From Hymenobacter baengnokdamensis (GTDB lineage Bacteria; Bacteroidota; Bacteroidia; Cytophagales; Hymenobacteraceae), in NCBI RefSeq assembly GCF_008728635.1, contig NZ_CP044285.1, positions 1,612,001 to 1,676,000 on the forward strand: a stretch of DNA of 64,000 bases, written 5' to 3'. The notes under the pieces are model-generated. The model was given only the letters and a program-made list of their open reading frames with translations. It searched no databases and had not been told where the DNA came from. Positions 1-8,425 of this stretch are shown here, piece after piece. Within the stretch, counting starts at the first letter, position 1. Each line of letters opens with the position of its first letter. A program made the position numbers and the translations under genes.

Positions 1-487
1 CGGTAGCGACCAGCTCGCTCACCTGGTCGCCCGAGGCTTTTACCACATATTGGTAGGTAGCGGCTCCGCCATTCGAATTCACCAGTGAGGTGTAGCGCTC
101 GGCTTGCAGCAGGCCGCTCACTTCCTTATTGAGGCCCTCGCGTACGAGGCCCTGGGCACTGCCCGAGGTAGGCGTAAAGCTCATCACCCGTGCCGTACGG
201 ATACCCGTGATGGCATTCGTAAGGTCATTGCCACCCAGTAGCTTACCCACCCGCACGAGCGCCAGACGCTGTAGCAGGTCGGCCGACCACTCGGTGGTGC
301 GAAAGCCGGGCCGGTCGCGGTATTTGGCAAAAAAAGCCGATACGGTGCGGGCAGGCGTGCCCGGCCCTCCGGCGCGGCAGCCGCTCAGCATCAGCAGGCC
401 AATGGCGATGCCCAGGGCCAGCAGCTGAAGCCAGATGCGCGTGTTCAGGGGGCGGTGGCAGCTGGGGCTACTATCAAGGAAGTGCAT
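1..487 (-). CDS. DUF4252-like lipoprotein, 3' end cut by window edge
   Basis: The frame is open from an ATG at 485-487 to the left edge, so about 162 residues are visible and the C-terminus is missing. A basic N-terminus is followed by a hydrophobic stretch (about residues 18-33) and an LSGC lipobox with the lipidated Cys at 37. The mature part has the pattern of small Bacteroidota DUF4252 lipoproteins: an SAFFAKYRDRPGF-type opening, then an ITGIR segment. The family has no settled function; the protein should sit in a membrane facing the periplasm. Family assignment rests on overall resemblance only. It points in the same direction as the small ORF at 497-733. Confidence 0.6.
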   Translation of the reverse strand, partial: MHFLDSSPSCHRPLNTRIWLQLLALGIAIGLLMLSGCRAGGPGTPARTVSAFFAKYRDRPGFRTTEWSADLLQRLALVRVGKLLGGNDLTNAITGIRTARVMSFTPTSGSAQGLVREGLNKEVSGLLQAERYTSLVNSNGGAATYQYVVKASGDQVSELVAT

Positions 488-496
488 AAAGTGAGG

Positions 497-733
497 TTAG
501 CTATGCGCACCGGCCGAGTCACCTTTAAGGGGCGCGTCGTTTTCGCCCCGGCGCTGGCCCTGACTATCGACCGGCCCGTCGGCCCGGCTTATTTCGTCGG
601 CCTCGTCGGTCGAGATGTAGTCGTTGGTAATGGGGCCGAGGCCACCAGTCTTGGCAGCCAGGTCGGCTTCGGCCTGGGCAAACTTGAGGTTAAGCAGCGA
701 GTCGTCGGCGGGCTTTTGAGTCTTATCAGCCAT
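497..733 (-). CDS. small acidic hypothetical protein
   Basis: The ATG at 731-733 opens 78 residues rich in Asp, Glu, Ala and Gly with no membrane segment. The same frame stays open upstream to a GTG at 862, which would add a basic, Pro/Arg-rich 43-residue extension; I prefer the ATG because that extension looks non-coding. It ends ten bases before the lipoprotein gene at 487, so the two may be cotranscribed. I recognise no family, and the ORF could be spurious in this high-GC sequence. Confidence 0.4.
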   Translation of the reverse strand: MADKTQKPADDSLLNLKFAQAEADLAAKTGGLGPITNDYISTDEADEISRADGPVDSQGQRRGENDAPLKGDSAGAHS

Positions 734-869
734 AGAAGCAGGCCCGGTGGCCGGAAGGTGAGTGGCAGCCGGGCTAAGCGTAGTACGGCCCGGCTTGGCG
801 CGGGGTTTGGGCGGCCGGGCCGCCCGACGGGGGCTATTTTTGCCGGCATTCCACTTAGCCACGCGCCTG

Positions 870-1478
870 ATGACTTATTCGCAGCCCCCCGCTGACCTCG
901 ACGAAACGCACAACCCCTGGCAGACGCTAAGCTCGGAAGTGAAGTACCAGAATCCCTGGATTCGGGTGCGCGAAGACCAGATTATCAACCCCAAAGGCGG
1001 TCCTGGGGTGTACGGCGTGGTGTCCATGAAAAATAAAGCCATCGGAATTGTACCGCTCGACCCGGAGGGCAATACCTGGCTGGTAGGCCAGTACCGGTAC
1101 GCGCTCAACGAGTACTGCTGGGAAATACCGATGGGCGGCGGACCCGTCGAGCTCGACGTGCTCGAATCGGCCCGGCGCGAGCTGCGCGAGGAAACCGGCC
1201 TGCTGGCTGCCCGCTGGACGCGCATCGCCCGCCTGCACACTTCCAACTCGGTTACCGACGAAGAGGGCTTCGTGTTTCTGGCCGAAGACCTGACCCAAAG
1301 CGAGTGGGAGCCCGAAGAAACCGAAGACCTGCGCCTCTGGAAGCTGCCGCTGGCGCAAGCCGTTGAGCTGGTTATGGCCGACCGCATTACCGATGCTATC
1401 AGCGTGGCGGGCCTGCTGAAGGCGGAGCGGGTGCTGGCCGCCAGAAATGGTGCCCAGCCGCCGGCACAGGCCACTTAG
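870..1478 (+). CDS. Nudix hydrolase, ADP-ribose pyrophosphatase-like
   Basis: A 202-residue cytosolic protein with a Nudix box at about residues 88-111. The metal-binding core RELREETGL (103-111) is intact; the spacing before it is one residue longer than the textbook GX5EX7 pattern. Surrounding features (VRED, a WLVGQYRY strand, CWEIPMGGG) are those of ADP-ribose and nucleoside-diphosphate-sugar pyrophosphatases, which cleave ADP-ribose to AMP and ribose 5-phosphate. The start is the ATG at 870; the frame is open upstream to 762, but that part is Arg/Gly-rich and overlaps the divergent ORF. The true substrate cannot be read from sequence. Confidence 0.9.
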   Translation: MTYSQPPADLDETHNPWQTLSSEVKYQNPWIRVREDQIINPKGGPGVYGVVSMKNKAIGIVPLDPEGNTWLVGQYRYALNEYCWEIPMGGGPVELDVLESARRELREETGLLAARWTRIARLHTSNSVTDEEGFVFLAEDLTQSEWEPEETEDLRLWKLPLAQAVELVMADRITDAISVAGLLKAERVLAARNGAQPPAQAT

Positions 1479-1515
1479 CCGGCATAGGCCACGGGTAGTT
1501 ACGCCCTATTCGCCG

Positions 1516-1523
1516 TAAATTTG
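1516..1523 (+). promoter_or_regulatory. TAnnTTTG -7-like box before plsC
   Basis: TAAATTTG matches the Bacteroidota -7 consensus and ends five bases before the ATG at 1529, which would give an almost leaderless transcript. No clear -33 TTG is present at the usual distance. Confidence 0.35.
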
Positions 1524-1528
1524 CCCTT

Positions 1529-2302
1529 ATGCCTGCTTTTCTGCGTTACCTTGGCCATCGGCTCTACACTACATGGGCTACGCTGTGGTTTGTACTTCCT
1601 TTTTTTGTCACCTACCCGCTGCAGCTCATTCTGGTGCGCCGGCCGCAGTGGCGACCCTACCTGCACGCCATTAATCGCAATTGGGCTAAGTTCTCCATCC
1701 TGATGTGGGGCGTGCCGCTGGAAATTATCCACGAAAGCACCGCGCCGGTACCGCAGCCCTGCATCTACGTAGCCAACCACGGCTCTTACATTGATATTCT
1801 GGTGCTCTTCTACACCATCCCGGGCTTCCTGAATATGATGGGGAAAGACACGCTGGCAAAGTTTCCGCTCTGGGGACCGATATTCGGCAAAACTTATATT
1901 ACGGTTAATCGTCGCAGCGTGGTGAGCCGCGGCCGGGCCATGGCCCAGGCCCGGCAGGGGCTGCTCAATGGCCGGCCGCTGGCCATATTCCCAGAAGGTA
2001 CCATTGGGCCCAAACCCGGCGAGGAGCTGCTGCCCTTTATGGATGGCGCGTTTCAGCTGGCTATTGCTACCGGCGTGCCGATTGTGCCGGTGAGCATGCC
2101 CCTGAACCACAAGTTTATGCCCTCCGTTGCCGGCCTGCGGGTGCGTCACGCGCGGCTGCGCGTCGTGTTTCACGAGCCTATTAGTACCAAAGGCCTTACC
2201 CAGGAAGATGTACCCGCTCTGAAAGCGAAAGTGGCCGCTCAGATTGCCGATGACTTCGTGCCCGAAGGCCGGGGCATTCCGGAGCCCAGTAAGTTTTGGT
2301 GA
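1529..2302 (+). CDS. plsC: 1-acyl-sn-glycerol-3-phosphate acyltransferase family
   Basis: A 257-residue PlsC-family protein. These enzymes transfer an acyl chain to lysophosphatidic acid or a related lipid at the inner membrane. A hydrophobic N-terminal segment (about residues 13-36) is followed by the acyltransferase motifs: NHGSYID at 83-89 (the H-x4-D catalytic pair is H84 and D89) and FPEGT at 154-158. The start is the ATG at 1529. Length and motifs fit the family; a role on a lipid other than phosphatidic acid, for example aminolipids, remains possible. Confidence 0.9.
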   Translation: MPAFLRYLGHRLYTTWATLWFVLPFFVTYPLQLILVRRPQWRPYLHAINRNWAKFSILMWGVPLEIIHESTAPVPQPCIYVANHGSYIDILVLFYTIPGFLNMMGKDTLAKFPLWGPIFGKTYITVNRRSVVSRGRAMAQARQGLLNGRPLAIFPEGTIGPKPGEELLPFMDGAFQLAIATGVPIVPVSMPLNHKFMPSVAGLRVRHARLRVVFHEPISTKGLTQEDVPALKAKVAAQIADDFVPEGRGIPEPSKFW

Positions 2303-2399
2303 CAGGTAAGAAGGGATAGGTAGTTGTTTGGTATACTTCGACTTATCTGCCTGCTACTTCCTTTTTTCTCAGTATCCATTGCCTTATTACCCGTATTAC

Positions 2400-2687
2400 A
2401 TGAAAGCTGACCTCGAAACCCTGCGTGGCCTGGCGCACCTGGCCCGCCTCGAATTTGACCCGGCCCGCGAAGGTCAGATGCTCACCGACCTCAATAAAAT
2501 CTTGGATTGGGTGGCCCAGCTGGAGAAAGTTGATACCGAAGGCGTAGCGCCGCTCGTTCATTTGTCGCACGAAATCAACGTGCTGCGCGACGATGAGGCC
2601 CGCAATACCGTAAGCCACCAGGATGGCCTGCGCAATGCCCCGCGCAAGGATTCGGACTACTTCCGCGTGCCCAAGGTGCTGGATTAG
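2400..2687 (+). CDS. gatC: Asp-tRNA(Asn)/Glu-tRNA(Gln) amidotransferase subunit C
   Basis: A 95-residue protein with the GatC pattern: an N-terminal LAHLARLEF helix, then LNKILDWVAQLEKVDTEGV and LRDDE, ending in FRVPKVLD. GatC stabilises the GatA-GatB amidotransferase that converts Glu-tRNA(Gln) or Asp-tRNA(Asn) to the amidated form. I chose the ATG at 2400 because homologues begin at this point; the frame is open upstream to 2328, but that part is a Tyr/Phe/Pro-rich translation of the leader. gatA and gatB are not in this window. Confidence 0.93.
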   Translation: MKADLETLRGLAHLARLEFDPAREGQMLTDLNKILDWVAQLEKVDTEGVAPLVHLSHEINVLRDDEARNTVSHQDGLRNAPRKDSDYFRVPKVLD

Positions 2688-2739
2688 CGTGGGCAGGCGC
2701 CCGCGCCCTGTTGCTTTCTACCTGTAATGCTGCCAACTC

Positions 2740-5619
2740 TTGCCTGATTCTGCCTTTTTGCGCCGCTTGCCGGGGCTGCCCGCCCTTCTGGCCGGGCTGG
2801 CTCTGCTGGGGGTAGTATATTATTATGTGGCGGGCGACAATGCTGTGTTGCCCATCCGGCTGGTGCCGCACCTGGCCCCGGTGCCCCTCACCCTCGACTC
2901 GATAGCCGTAGGGCCGGCCCGGCTGCCTATGCCCGTCAACGGCTTTATTACTACGCTGACGCACGAGGTGAGCGGCCCCTACACGCAGCCGCTGGCGGCG
3001 GCGCTGTGGCTGGCGGTGCTGGGTATGGCGCTGGCCGGCTGGCTGGCCGTAGTGAGTATGCTGCGGCGGCCTGCCTTTCTGGCCGGTACGATGCCTGTCA
3101 TCTTCCTGCTCATGTCGCTTAATGCCGACGCGCTGGGCATTTTTGACGATACCCGGCAGTACTTTTTATACCTCATGCTGGCCGTGCTGGGCACGGCGGC
3201 CCTGGGGCTGCACGCTTTTGGCGAGCAAGTGCGGGCCGGGTGGCGGGTGGCGCTGTTTAGCGCCCTGTTGGCTGGGCTGGCGGCCCTCGTACTAATCCGT
3301 ACCAGACTGCCGCTGTCCGAAACGGTGCTGCACCTGGCTGCCTACGCTACGCCGGCCGGCGCGGCGCTGGTAGCGGCGCTGGTACTATGGGTAGGAGGGG
3401 AGAATATTCGTCTTTTGCTATGGTTTAACACCCAGGCCGAGCGCCCCGAAAGCCGGTTTGGGCTGCTGCCATTTCTACTGGCTAGTATGCTTTACCTGGG
3501 GGCTTTGGCGCTTTATTGCTGGAACGATAATACGCTGGCATTGGGTGCCGGCCTGCACCTCGACCCGCTGCTGTTGCTACTGCCGGCCGTGCTAATGGGC
3601 GGGCTGGGCCTGCGCGAGCGGGCGCCCAGCTACGCCGGCTGGCTGCCCTACGCGGCGGCCCGGCCGCTTTACTGGCTGCTGGTGGCTGCGGCCGCGGGCG
3701 CCCTGGGCTACGCCCTGGCCACGGCCAATACCCCGCTGCTCACCGCCGCCCGTGCCTTCAGCGGGCAGGCGCTACTGGCCGTGGGCGCGGCCTTCTTTCT
3801 TTATGTGCTGGTCAATTTTGGCGCCCTTATCCGGCAGCGGCTGCGGGTGTACCGGGTCGTATTTGAGCCGCGCCGGCTGCCCTTTTACCTGGTATATATA
3901 CTGGGTATCGGCGGCTTGTTTTTATATGAGCTGCGCAACAACTGGCCCCTGCTCAACCTGGTGCAGGCCGGGCAGTACAACCAGCTCGGCGACCTCACCC
4001 GCCAGCAGAGCGAGGCCCGGCCCGACGACCTGCCGCTGGCCCTGCTGGCCGAGCGCTACTACGCCGAAAGCGGCGACGTGCTTGACCGCTTCAACCGCCC
4101 AGCGCAGCTGGGGCGGGCCGCCCTGTACCGTTTTCGGAGCCAGCGCCAGAACGAGCTGAATGCGCTGCGCCGGGCGCTGCTTCGCGGGCCCGACGAAAAG
4201 GTATCGCTGCACCTGAACGCCCTGCTCAGCGAGCCCGCCGATTTTCTGGATGCGCTGGAGGTACTGCGCCAGGCCCGACGGGCCGCGCCGCACCGCTTTG
4301 CGCTCACCTCCGATATGGCGCAGCTGTTTACCCGCTCGGCGCTTACCGATTCGGTGGCGTTTTACCTTGATAAAGCCGAGCAGCTCAAGCCGGGCAGCTA
4401 CGTGAGCCGTACCAATCAGCTCGCCTTCCTGCTGAGCCAGGGCCTGGGACCGGCTGCCCAAAAGCTGGCCGCCAGCTCGCCAGCCACCCCAGATGAGCCG
4501 GCCCTGCTGGCCAACAAGCAGCTGGTGCAGCTCCTGACCCACGCGCCGGCCCCGCTGCCCGCGCTGCCAGCTCCTGCTGCTGACCTCGACGCGGCCAGCT
4601 TTGCCCAGCTCTATCAAACGGCCCTGCTAACCATCCGGGCAGCCAAGCCGGCCGATTGTCAGCATATGGTCCTGGCGCTGGTCCGGCTGTCTGCGCGGGC
4701 GGGCAACGAGGTCTACTACGAGCAGCTGCTTTTCCTGCAAGCGCTGCTGCGCCACGCGGCCGGCCAGGAGCTGGCTGCCCGCCAGACGCTGGCGCCGCTC
4801 ACGGTGGGCAGTACGCCTGCGGCCGGGTATTATCAGTATGTGCTGGGGCTGTGGCAGTTGCAGCAGCAGCAGTATGCCACGGCAACGGCGCAATTTGGGC
4901 GAGCAGTGCAAAGTGGCTTTAGAGAAGCCGTGCCAGCGCAGCTACTCGCTCGGTTCGTTATTCCTTTACCACCTGACTCTATCCTTGCCTTTCGCCAGGC
5001 TATGGCTTCGGTCCAAGACTCGGCCGCCAAAAAGCTTGTTAACAAACTACTTTATAAAGTTAATCAAGCGGAGAACTATGGTGAAGTAGAAACGTCACTT
5101 TGGCTAGCTAGAAAGTTAACTGACCTGGCCCAGACCAACCAACCCGAATTGATGGCGAATGAGGTAAGGCGAGCCGAAAACTGGGTGAAGAATAAAGACC
5201 CTTGGGCTTTGCCACAAGGTTCGCTGCTCTACGCCCAGGCTGCGCTCGCCGGGCTGCGCCACCAATCTGCCGTTGAGCGCAAGCTTTACACGCGCATTGT
5301 CAACGAAACGCCCTTCAACGAAACAGCCGTGCTGGCTGCCGCCCGCTACTTCACCGCCCAAAAAGCGTACACCGATGCCTACGACGCGCTCACTAAGGGC
5401 CTTACCGAAAACCCCGCTTCGCTACTGCTGCTGCAGGCCTATGCGCTGGCCGCCGCCGATGCGGGGCTGGCCGACCTTGGCCAGTCGGCGCTCGGCCAGC
5501 TGCGGCCGCGCCTTAGCCCCGCTGACTACGCTAACTTGCTGACACAATTTGCGGCGCACCAGGCAGCCCACGCCGCGGCAGGCGCGTCATTCGACCAGCC
5601 GCCGGTGCCCGCTCGCTGA
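2740..5619 (+). CDS. large polytopic membrane protein with C-terminal TPR-like region
   Basis: 959 residues from a TTG start; no in-frame ATG lies before the first hydrophobic helix (about residues 9-30), which supports the TTG. The first ~400 residues contain roughly ten hydrophobic segments; the last, around 378-395, is followed by a long Ala/Leu/Gln-rich alpha-helical region with TPR-like spacing (ALLAERYYAESGD, FALTSDMAQLF). The topology suggests a helical domain beside an inner-membrane bundle, as in TPR proteins of Bacteroidota envelopes. It starts 52 bp after gatC and is followed 15 bp later by the ABC ATPase. Codons between about 4925 and 5200 are richer in A+T than the rest. No named family recognised. 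Confidence 0.75.
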   Translation: MPDSAFLRRLPGLPALLAGLALLGVVYYYVAGDNAVLPIRLVPHLAPVPLTLDSIAVGPARLPMPVNGFITTLTHEVSGPYTQPLAAALWLAVLGMALAGWLAVVSMLRRPAFLAGTMPVIFLLMSLNADALGIFDDTRQYFLYLMLAVLGTAALGLHAFGEQVRAGWRVALFSALLAGLAALVLIRTRLPLSETVLHLAAYATPAGAALVAALVLWVGGENIRLLLWFNTQAERPESRFGLLPFLLASMLYLGALALYCWNDNTLALGAGLHLDPLLLLLPAVLMGGLGLRERAPSYAGWLPYAAARPLYWLLVAAAAGALGYALATANTPLLTAARAFSGQALLAVGAAFFLYVLVNFGALIRQRLRVYRVVFEPRRLPFYLVYILGIGGLFLYELRNNWPLLNLVQAGQYNQLGDLTRQQSEARPDDLPLALLAERYYAESGDVLDRFNRPAQLGRAALYRFRSQRQNELNALRRALLRGPDEKVSLHLNALLSEPADFLDALEVLRQARRAAPHRFALTSDMAQLFTRSALTDSVAFYLDKAEQLKPGSYVSRTNQLAFLLSQGLGPAAQKLAASSPATPDEPALLANKQLVQLLTHAPAPLPALPAPAADLDAASFAQLYQTALLTIRAAKPADCQHMVLALVRLSARAGNEVYYEQLLFLQALLRHAAGQELAARQTLAPLTVGSTPAAGYYQYVLGLWQLQQQQYATATAQFGRAVQSGFREAVPAQLLARFVIPLPPDSILAFRQAMASVQDSAAKKLVNKLLYKVNQAENYGEVETSLWLARKLTDLAQTNQPELMANEVRRAENWVKNKDPWALPQGSLLYAQAALAGLRHQSAVERKLYTRIVNETPFNETAVLAAARYFTAQKAYTDAYDALTKGLTENPASLLLLQAYALAAADAGLADLGQSALGQLRPRLSPADYANLLTQFAAHQAAHAAAGASFDQPPVPAR

Positions 5620-5622
5620 TTT

Positions 5623-5630
5623 TACCTTTG
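5623..5630 (+). promoter_or_regulatory. TAnnTTTG -7-like box before ABC ATPase
   Basis: TACCTTTG matches the -7 consensus exactly and ends four bases before the ATG at 5635. No -33 TTG is obvious upstream, where the previous gene is still coding. Confidence 0.35.
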
Positions 5631-5634
5631 CTGT

Positions 5635-6375
5635 ATGCCCCTCACCGACCCCACACCCCTCGTTATCCAGACCACCAACATCGCCAAGGAATACGTGATG
5701 GGGACCGAGCACATCCACGCGCTGCGTTCGGTGAGTATCGATATCAAGCGTGGCGAGTACGTGGCGTTTATGGGCCCTTCGGGCTCGGGCAAGAGTACGC
5801 TCATGAATATTGTGGGCTGCCTCGATACGCCCACCCAGGGCCAGTATATCCTTAATGGCCAGGATGTGAGCCGCATGAGCGACAACCAGCTGGCCGAGGT
5901 GCGTAACAAGGAAATCGGCTTCGTTTTCCAGACTTTTAACCTGCTGCCGCGCTCCACCTCGCTCGAAAATGTGGCCCTGCCGCTCATCTACGCCGGCCTG
6001 AGCAAGCGCGAGCGCAACGAGCGGGCCCTGGAAGCGCTGCGCTCGGTAGGCCTGGCCGACCGCGCCGGCCACCGCCCCAATGAACTGAGCGGCGGCCAGC
6101 GCCAGCGCGTGGCCATCGCCCGCGCGCTCGTTAATAACCCCAGCGTGCTGCTCGCCGATGAGCCTACGGGCGCGCTCGATTCCAAAACCAGCTACGAAAT
6201 TATGGGGCTGTTTGAGGCGCTTTATGCCAAGGGCAATACCATTATTATGGTAACCCACGAAGAAGATATCGCGCACTACGCCCACCGCATTGTGCGCCTG
6301 CGCGATGGCCTCATCGAAACGGACGACTCTAATCATAGTGTGACGCAGCCGGCTATCAATTCCTACAGTCATTAA
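5635..6375 (+). CDS. ABC transporter ATP-binding protein, LolD/MacB type
   Basis: A 246-residue ATPase with Walker [10 protein letters not shown] (47-55), Q-loop in FVFQTFNLL (about 97-105), signature LSGGQ (151-155), Walker B VLLADE (171-176) followed by PTGALDS, and the H-loop in VTHEE. The GCLDTPTQG and [13 protein letters not shown] segments are typical of the LolD/MacB/FtsE-like group that powers lipoprotein release or peptide and drug efflux. No permease of that type is adjacent, so the substrate is unknown. The preceding gene encodes a membrane protein without FtsX-like features that I can see. Confidence 0.9.
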   Translation: MPLTDPTPLVIQTTNIAKEYVMGTEHIHALRSVSIDIKRGEYVAFMGPSGSGKSTLMNIVGCLDTPTQGQYILNGQDVSRMSDNQLAEVRNKEIGFVFQTFNLLPRSTSLENVALPLIYAGLSKRERNERALEALRSVGLADRAGHRPNELSGGQRQRVAIARALVNNPSVLLADEPTGALDSKTSYEIMGLFEALYAKGNTIIMVTHEEDIAHYAHRIVRLRDGLIETDDSNHSVTQPAINSYSH

Positions 6376-6506
6376 CAGCCTTTAGGGCAAGGCCGCCAGC
6401 ATTGTCTTTCATCTTGTAGGGAAGAAGTAGGTAGGTTGTTTACCTGGTATATTTAAGATATATTAAATAATAAATAAATTTTAAATAATAAAATCCTGAT
6501 TATTAA

Positions 6507-7058
6507 ATGAAAATATACACCAAAACCGGCGACCAGGGCCTTACCTCACTCATTGGCGGTACGCGGGTGCCTAAGTCGAGCCTGCGCATCGACTGCTACG
6601 GCACGGTAGATGAGCTGAACTCGTACATCGGACTGCTGCGCGACCAGGAAGTGAATGCGCCGCACCGCGATTTCCTGAAGGAAATCCAGGACCGCCTCTT
6701 TACCATCGGCTCGCACCTGGCCACCGACCCTGGCAAAGACCCGCGCCAGCGCCTGCCCGACCTGCACGCCGCCGACGTGGCCCTGCTCGAAACGGAGATG
6801 GACCGCCTGAACGAGGTGCTGGCTCCGCTGCGCGAGTTTGTGCTGCCGGGCGGTCATGCATCCATCTCGTTCGGGCACGTGGCCCGCTGCGTATGCCGCC
6901 GTGCCGAGCGGCTGGTTATTCACCTGCGGGAAGAGTCGCCGGTGGAAGACCTCGTGGTAATGTATCTCAACAGGCTTTCCGATTACCTCTTTGTGCTCAG
7001 CCGCGCCATGGCCCACGCGCTCGGTGTGGCCGAGGTTACCTGGAAACCGCGCGTCTAG
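6507..7058 (+). CDS. cob(I)alamin adenosyltransferase, PduO type
   Basis: 183 residues. The N-terminus carries the ATP-binding motif TKTGDQGLTSLIGG (5-18), followed by GTVDELNSYIG, and the C-terminal half carries the RRAERLV and LNRLSDYLFVLSR helices of PduO-type enzymes. These transfer the adenosyl group of ATP to reduced corrinoid, making adenosylcobalamin. The 130 bp before the gene are extremely A+T-rich, with several TAAATAATAAA-type runs. No other B12 genes are nearby, which suggests salvage rather than synthesis at this locus. Confidence 0.93.
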   Translation: MKIYTKTGDQGLTSLIGGTRVPKSSLRIDCYGTVDELNSYIGLLRDQEVNAPHRDFLKEIQDRLFTIGSHLATDPGKDPRQRLPDLHAADVALLETEMDRLNEVLAPLREFVLPGGHASISFGHVARCVCRRAERLVIHLREESPVEDLVVMYLNRLSDYLFVLSRAMAHALGVAEVTWKPRV

Positions 7059-7158
7059 GTTAGCAGTTGCTTACGTATACTACACTCTTCTCTCCCCATC
7101 CCACCCACTGACGGCCCGTTGCCGGGCCGCCGATTTTTAGCTTTTTTCCCGATTCGCT

Positions 7159-8223
7159 ATGCTGGATACCTTAACCATCGACGTACAGCCCACCACCGCG
7201 TCGCGGCTCACCAAGCTCGACCCGGCCAATATGGAGTTTGGCAAGCTCTTCGCCGACCATATGCTGACGGTAGAGTTTACCGGGGGCGAATGGCAGCAGC
7301 CGCGCATCGTTCCCTACGGTCCGCTGCAAATCAGCCCCGCCAACTCGGCTCTGCACTACGGGCAGGCCATTTTTGAAGGCATGAAGGCTTACCGCCAGGC
7401 CGACGGCAGCGTGGCTCTGTTCCGGCCCCTCGACAACTGGCAGCGCCTCAACGCCTCGGCCGAGCGCATGGCCATGCCGACCATTCCGGAAGATATTTTT
7501 ATGCAGGGCCTGCGCGAGCTCGTGAAGCTCGACGCCGCCTGGGTACCCGACATGAGCGGCAGCTCGCTCTATATCCGCCCCTTTATGTTTGCCACCGACG
7601 GGGCGCTGGGCGTGCGGCCCTCCGATACCTACCACTTTGGCATCATCACCTGCCCGGTAGCGGCGTTCTTCACCAAGCCGGTGCGGGTGCGCTTCGAGCA
7701 GAAGTATGTGCGGGCCGCCGCCGGCGGCGCGGGCTACGCCAAAAATGCCGGCAACTACGGCGCGGCCATGCTCCCCAGCAAGCTGGCGCAGCAGGAAGGC
7801 TACCACCAGCTTATCTGGACCGATGCCTCCGAGCACCAGTACGTCGAAGAGTCGGGCGCCATGAACGTAATGTTTGTTATTGACGGTAAAGTGATTACAC
7901 CCGGGCTTTCTACTTCCATCCTCGACGGCATCACGCGCCGCTCGGTGCTGCAGTTGGCCCGCGACTGGGGCCTGCCCGTGGAAGAGCGCCGCGTATCGGG
8001 CCGCGAAATAATTGACGCGCTGACCGCCGGCCGCCTCACCGAAGCCTTTGGCGTAGGCACGGCTGCTACCATTGCCACTATTGCCACTATGGGCTACGAA
8101 GGCCACGACTACGACCTGCCCGCACTGACTGATGCCTCCTTTTCGCGCCGGGTAGGAGCGGCCCTCGACGCCATTCGCAATGGCCAGGCCCCCGACCCGC
8201 ACGGCTGGATGGTGGCTGTATAA
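7159..8223 (+). CDS. ilvE: branched-chain amino acid aminotransferase
   Basis: 354 residues, the size of fold-type IV BCATs of the long (BCAT2-like) group. Seen: LHYGQAIFEGMKAYR (65-79), the PLP lysine K195 in GYAKNAGNYGAAM, and the EESGAMNVMFV segment near 230-240. It should transfer amino groups between 2-oxoglutarate and Leu, Ile or Val, the last step of branched-chain amino acid synthesis and the first of breakdown. The stop codon overlaps a palindromic terminator-like sequence. Confidence 0.95.
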   Translation: MLDTLTIDVQPTTASRLTKLDPANMEFGKLFADHMLTVEFTGGEWQQPRIVPYGPLQISPANSALHYGQAIFEGMKAYRQADGSVALFRPLDNWQRLNASAERMAMPTIPEDIFMQGLRELVKLDAAWVPDMSGSSLYIRPFMFATDGALGVRPSDTYHFGIITCPVAAFFTKPVRVRFEQKYVRAAAGGAGYAKNAGNYGAAMLPSKLAQQEGYHQLIWTDASEHQYVEESGAMNVMFVIDGKVITPGLSTSILDGITRRSVLQLARDWGLPVEERRVSGREIIDALTAGRLTEAFGVGTAATIATIATMGYEGHDYDLPALTDASFSRRVGAALDAIRNGQAPDPHGWMVAV

Positions 8224-8248
8224 TATAGTATTAATACTATATTTTTTG
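8222..8248 (+). terminator. terminator-like palindrome after ilvE
   Basis: An 11+11 bp perfect palindrome with arm AATATAGTATT, followed by a run of six T. It overlaps the last two bases of the ilvE stop codon. The stem is all A+T with a single G:C pair per arm, so it would be weak. Confidence 0.5.
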
Positions 8249-8360
8249 TCCTTGCGAGCGCCACGAAGTGAAGCGCGGCAATCCTTCCTTGGTCGTTAGG
8301 AGAAATAACCTGGCGATGAGGAAAGATTGCCGCGCTTCACTTCGTGGCGCTCGTAAGGAC
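8248..8360. repeat. long inverted repeat (REP/MITE-like hairpin)
   Basis: Arms 8248-8283 and 8325-8360 are 36 bp each and pair with a single mismatch; a 41 bp loop separates them. The arms contain CACGAAGTGAAGC, similar to cores in the hairpins at 30182 and 47217. It lies between ilvE and prfB, and there is no T-run on either side as a terminator would have. Confidence 0.75.
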
Positions 8361-8425
8361 AATCGCTTTCTGCCGACCTTTGCGATGGCAGCTGTTTCCA
8401 GCGCTTTACATTACCCATACACTAT

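Noticed and set aside
7171..8202. 343-codon open frame opposite ilvE
   Set aside because: Shadow of a well-supported aminotransferase; composition is Gly/His/Val-rich with no motif.
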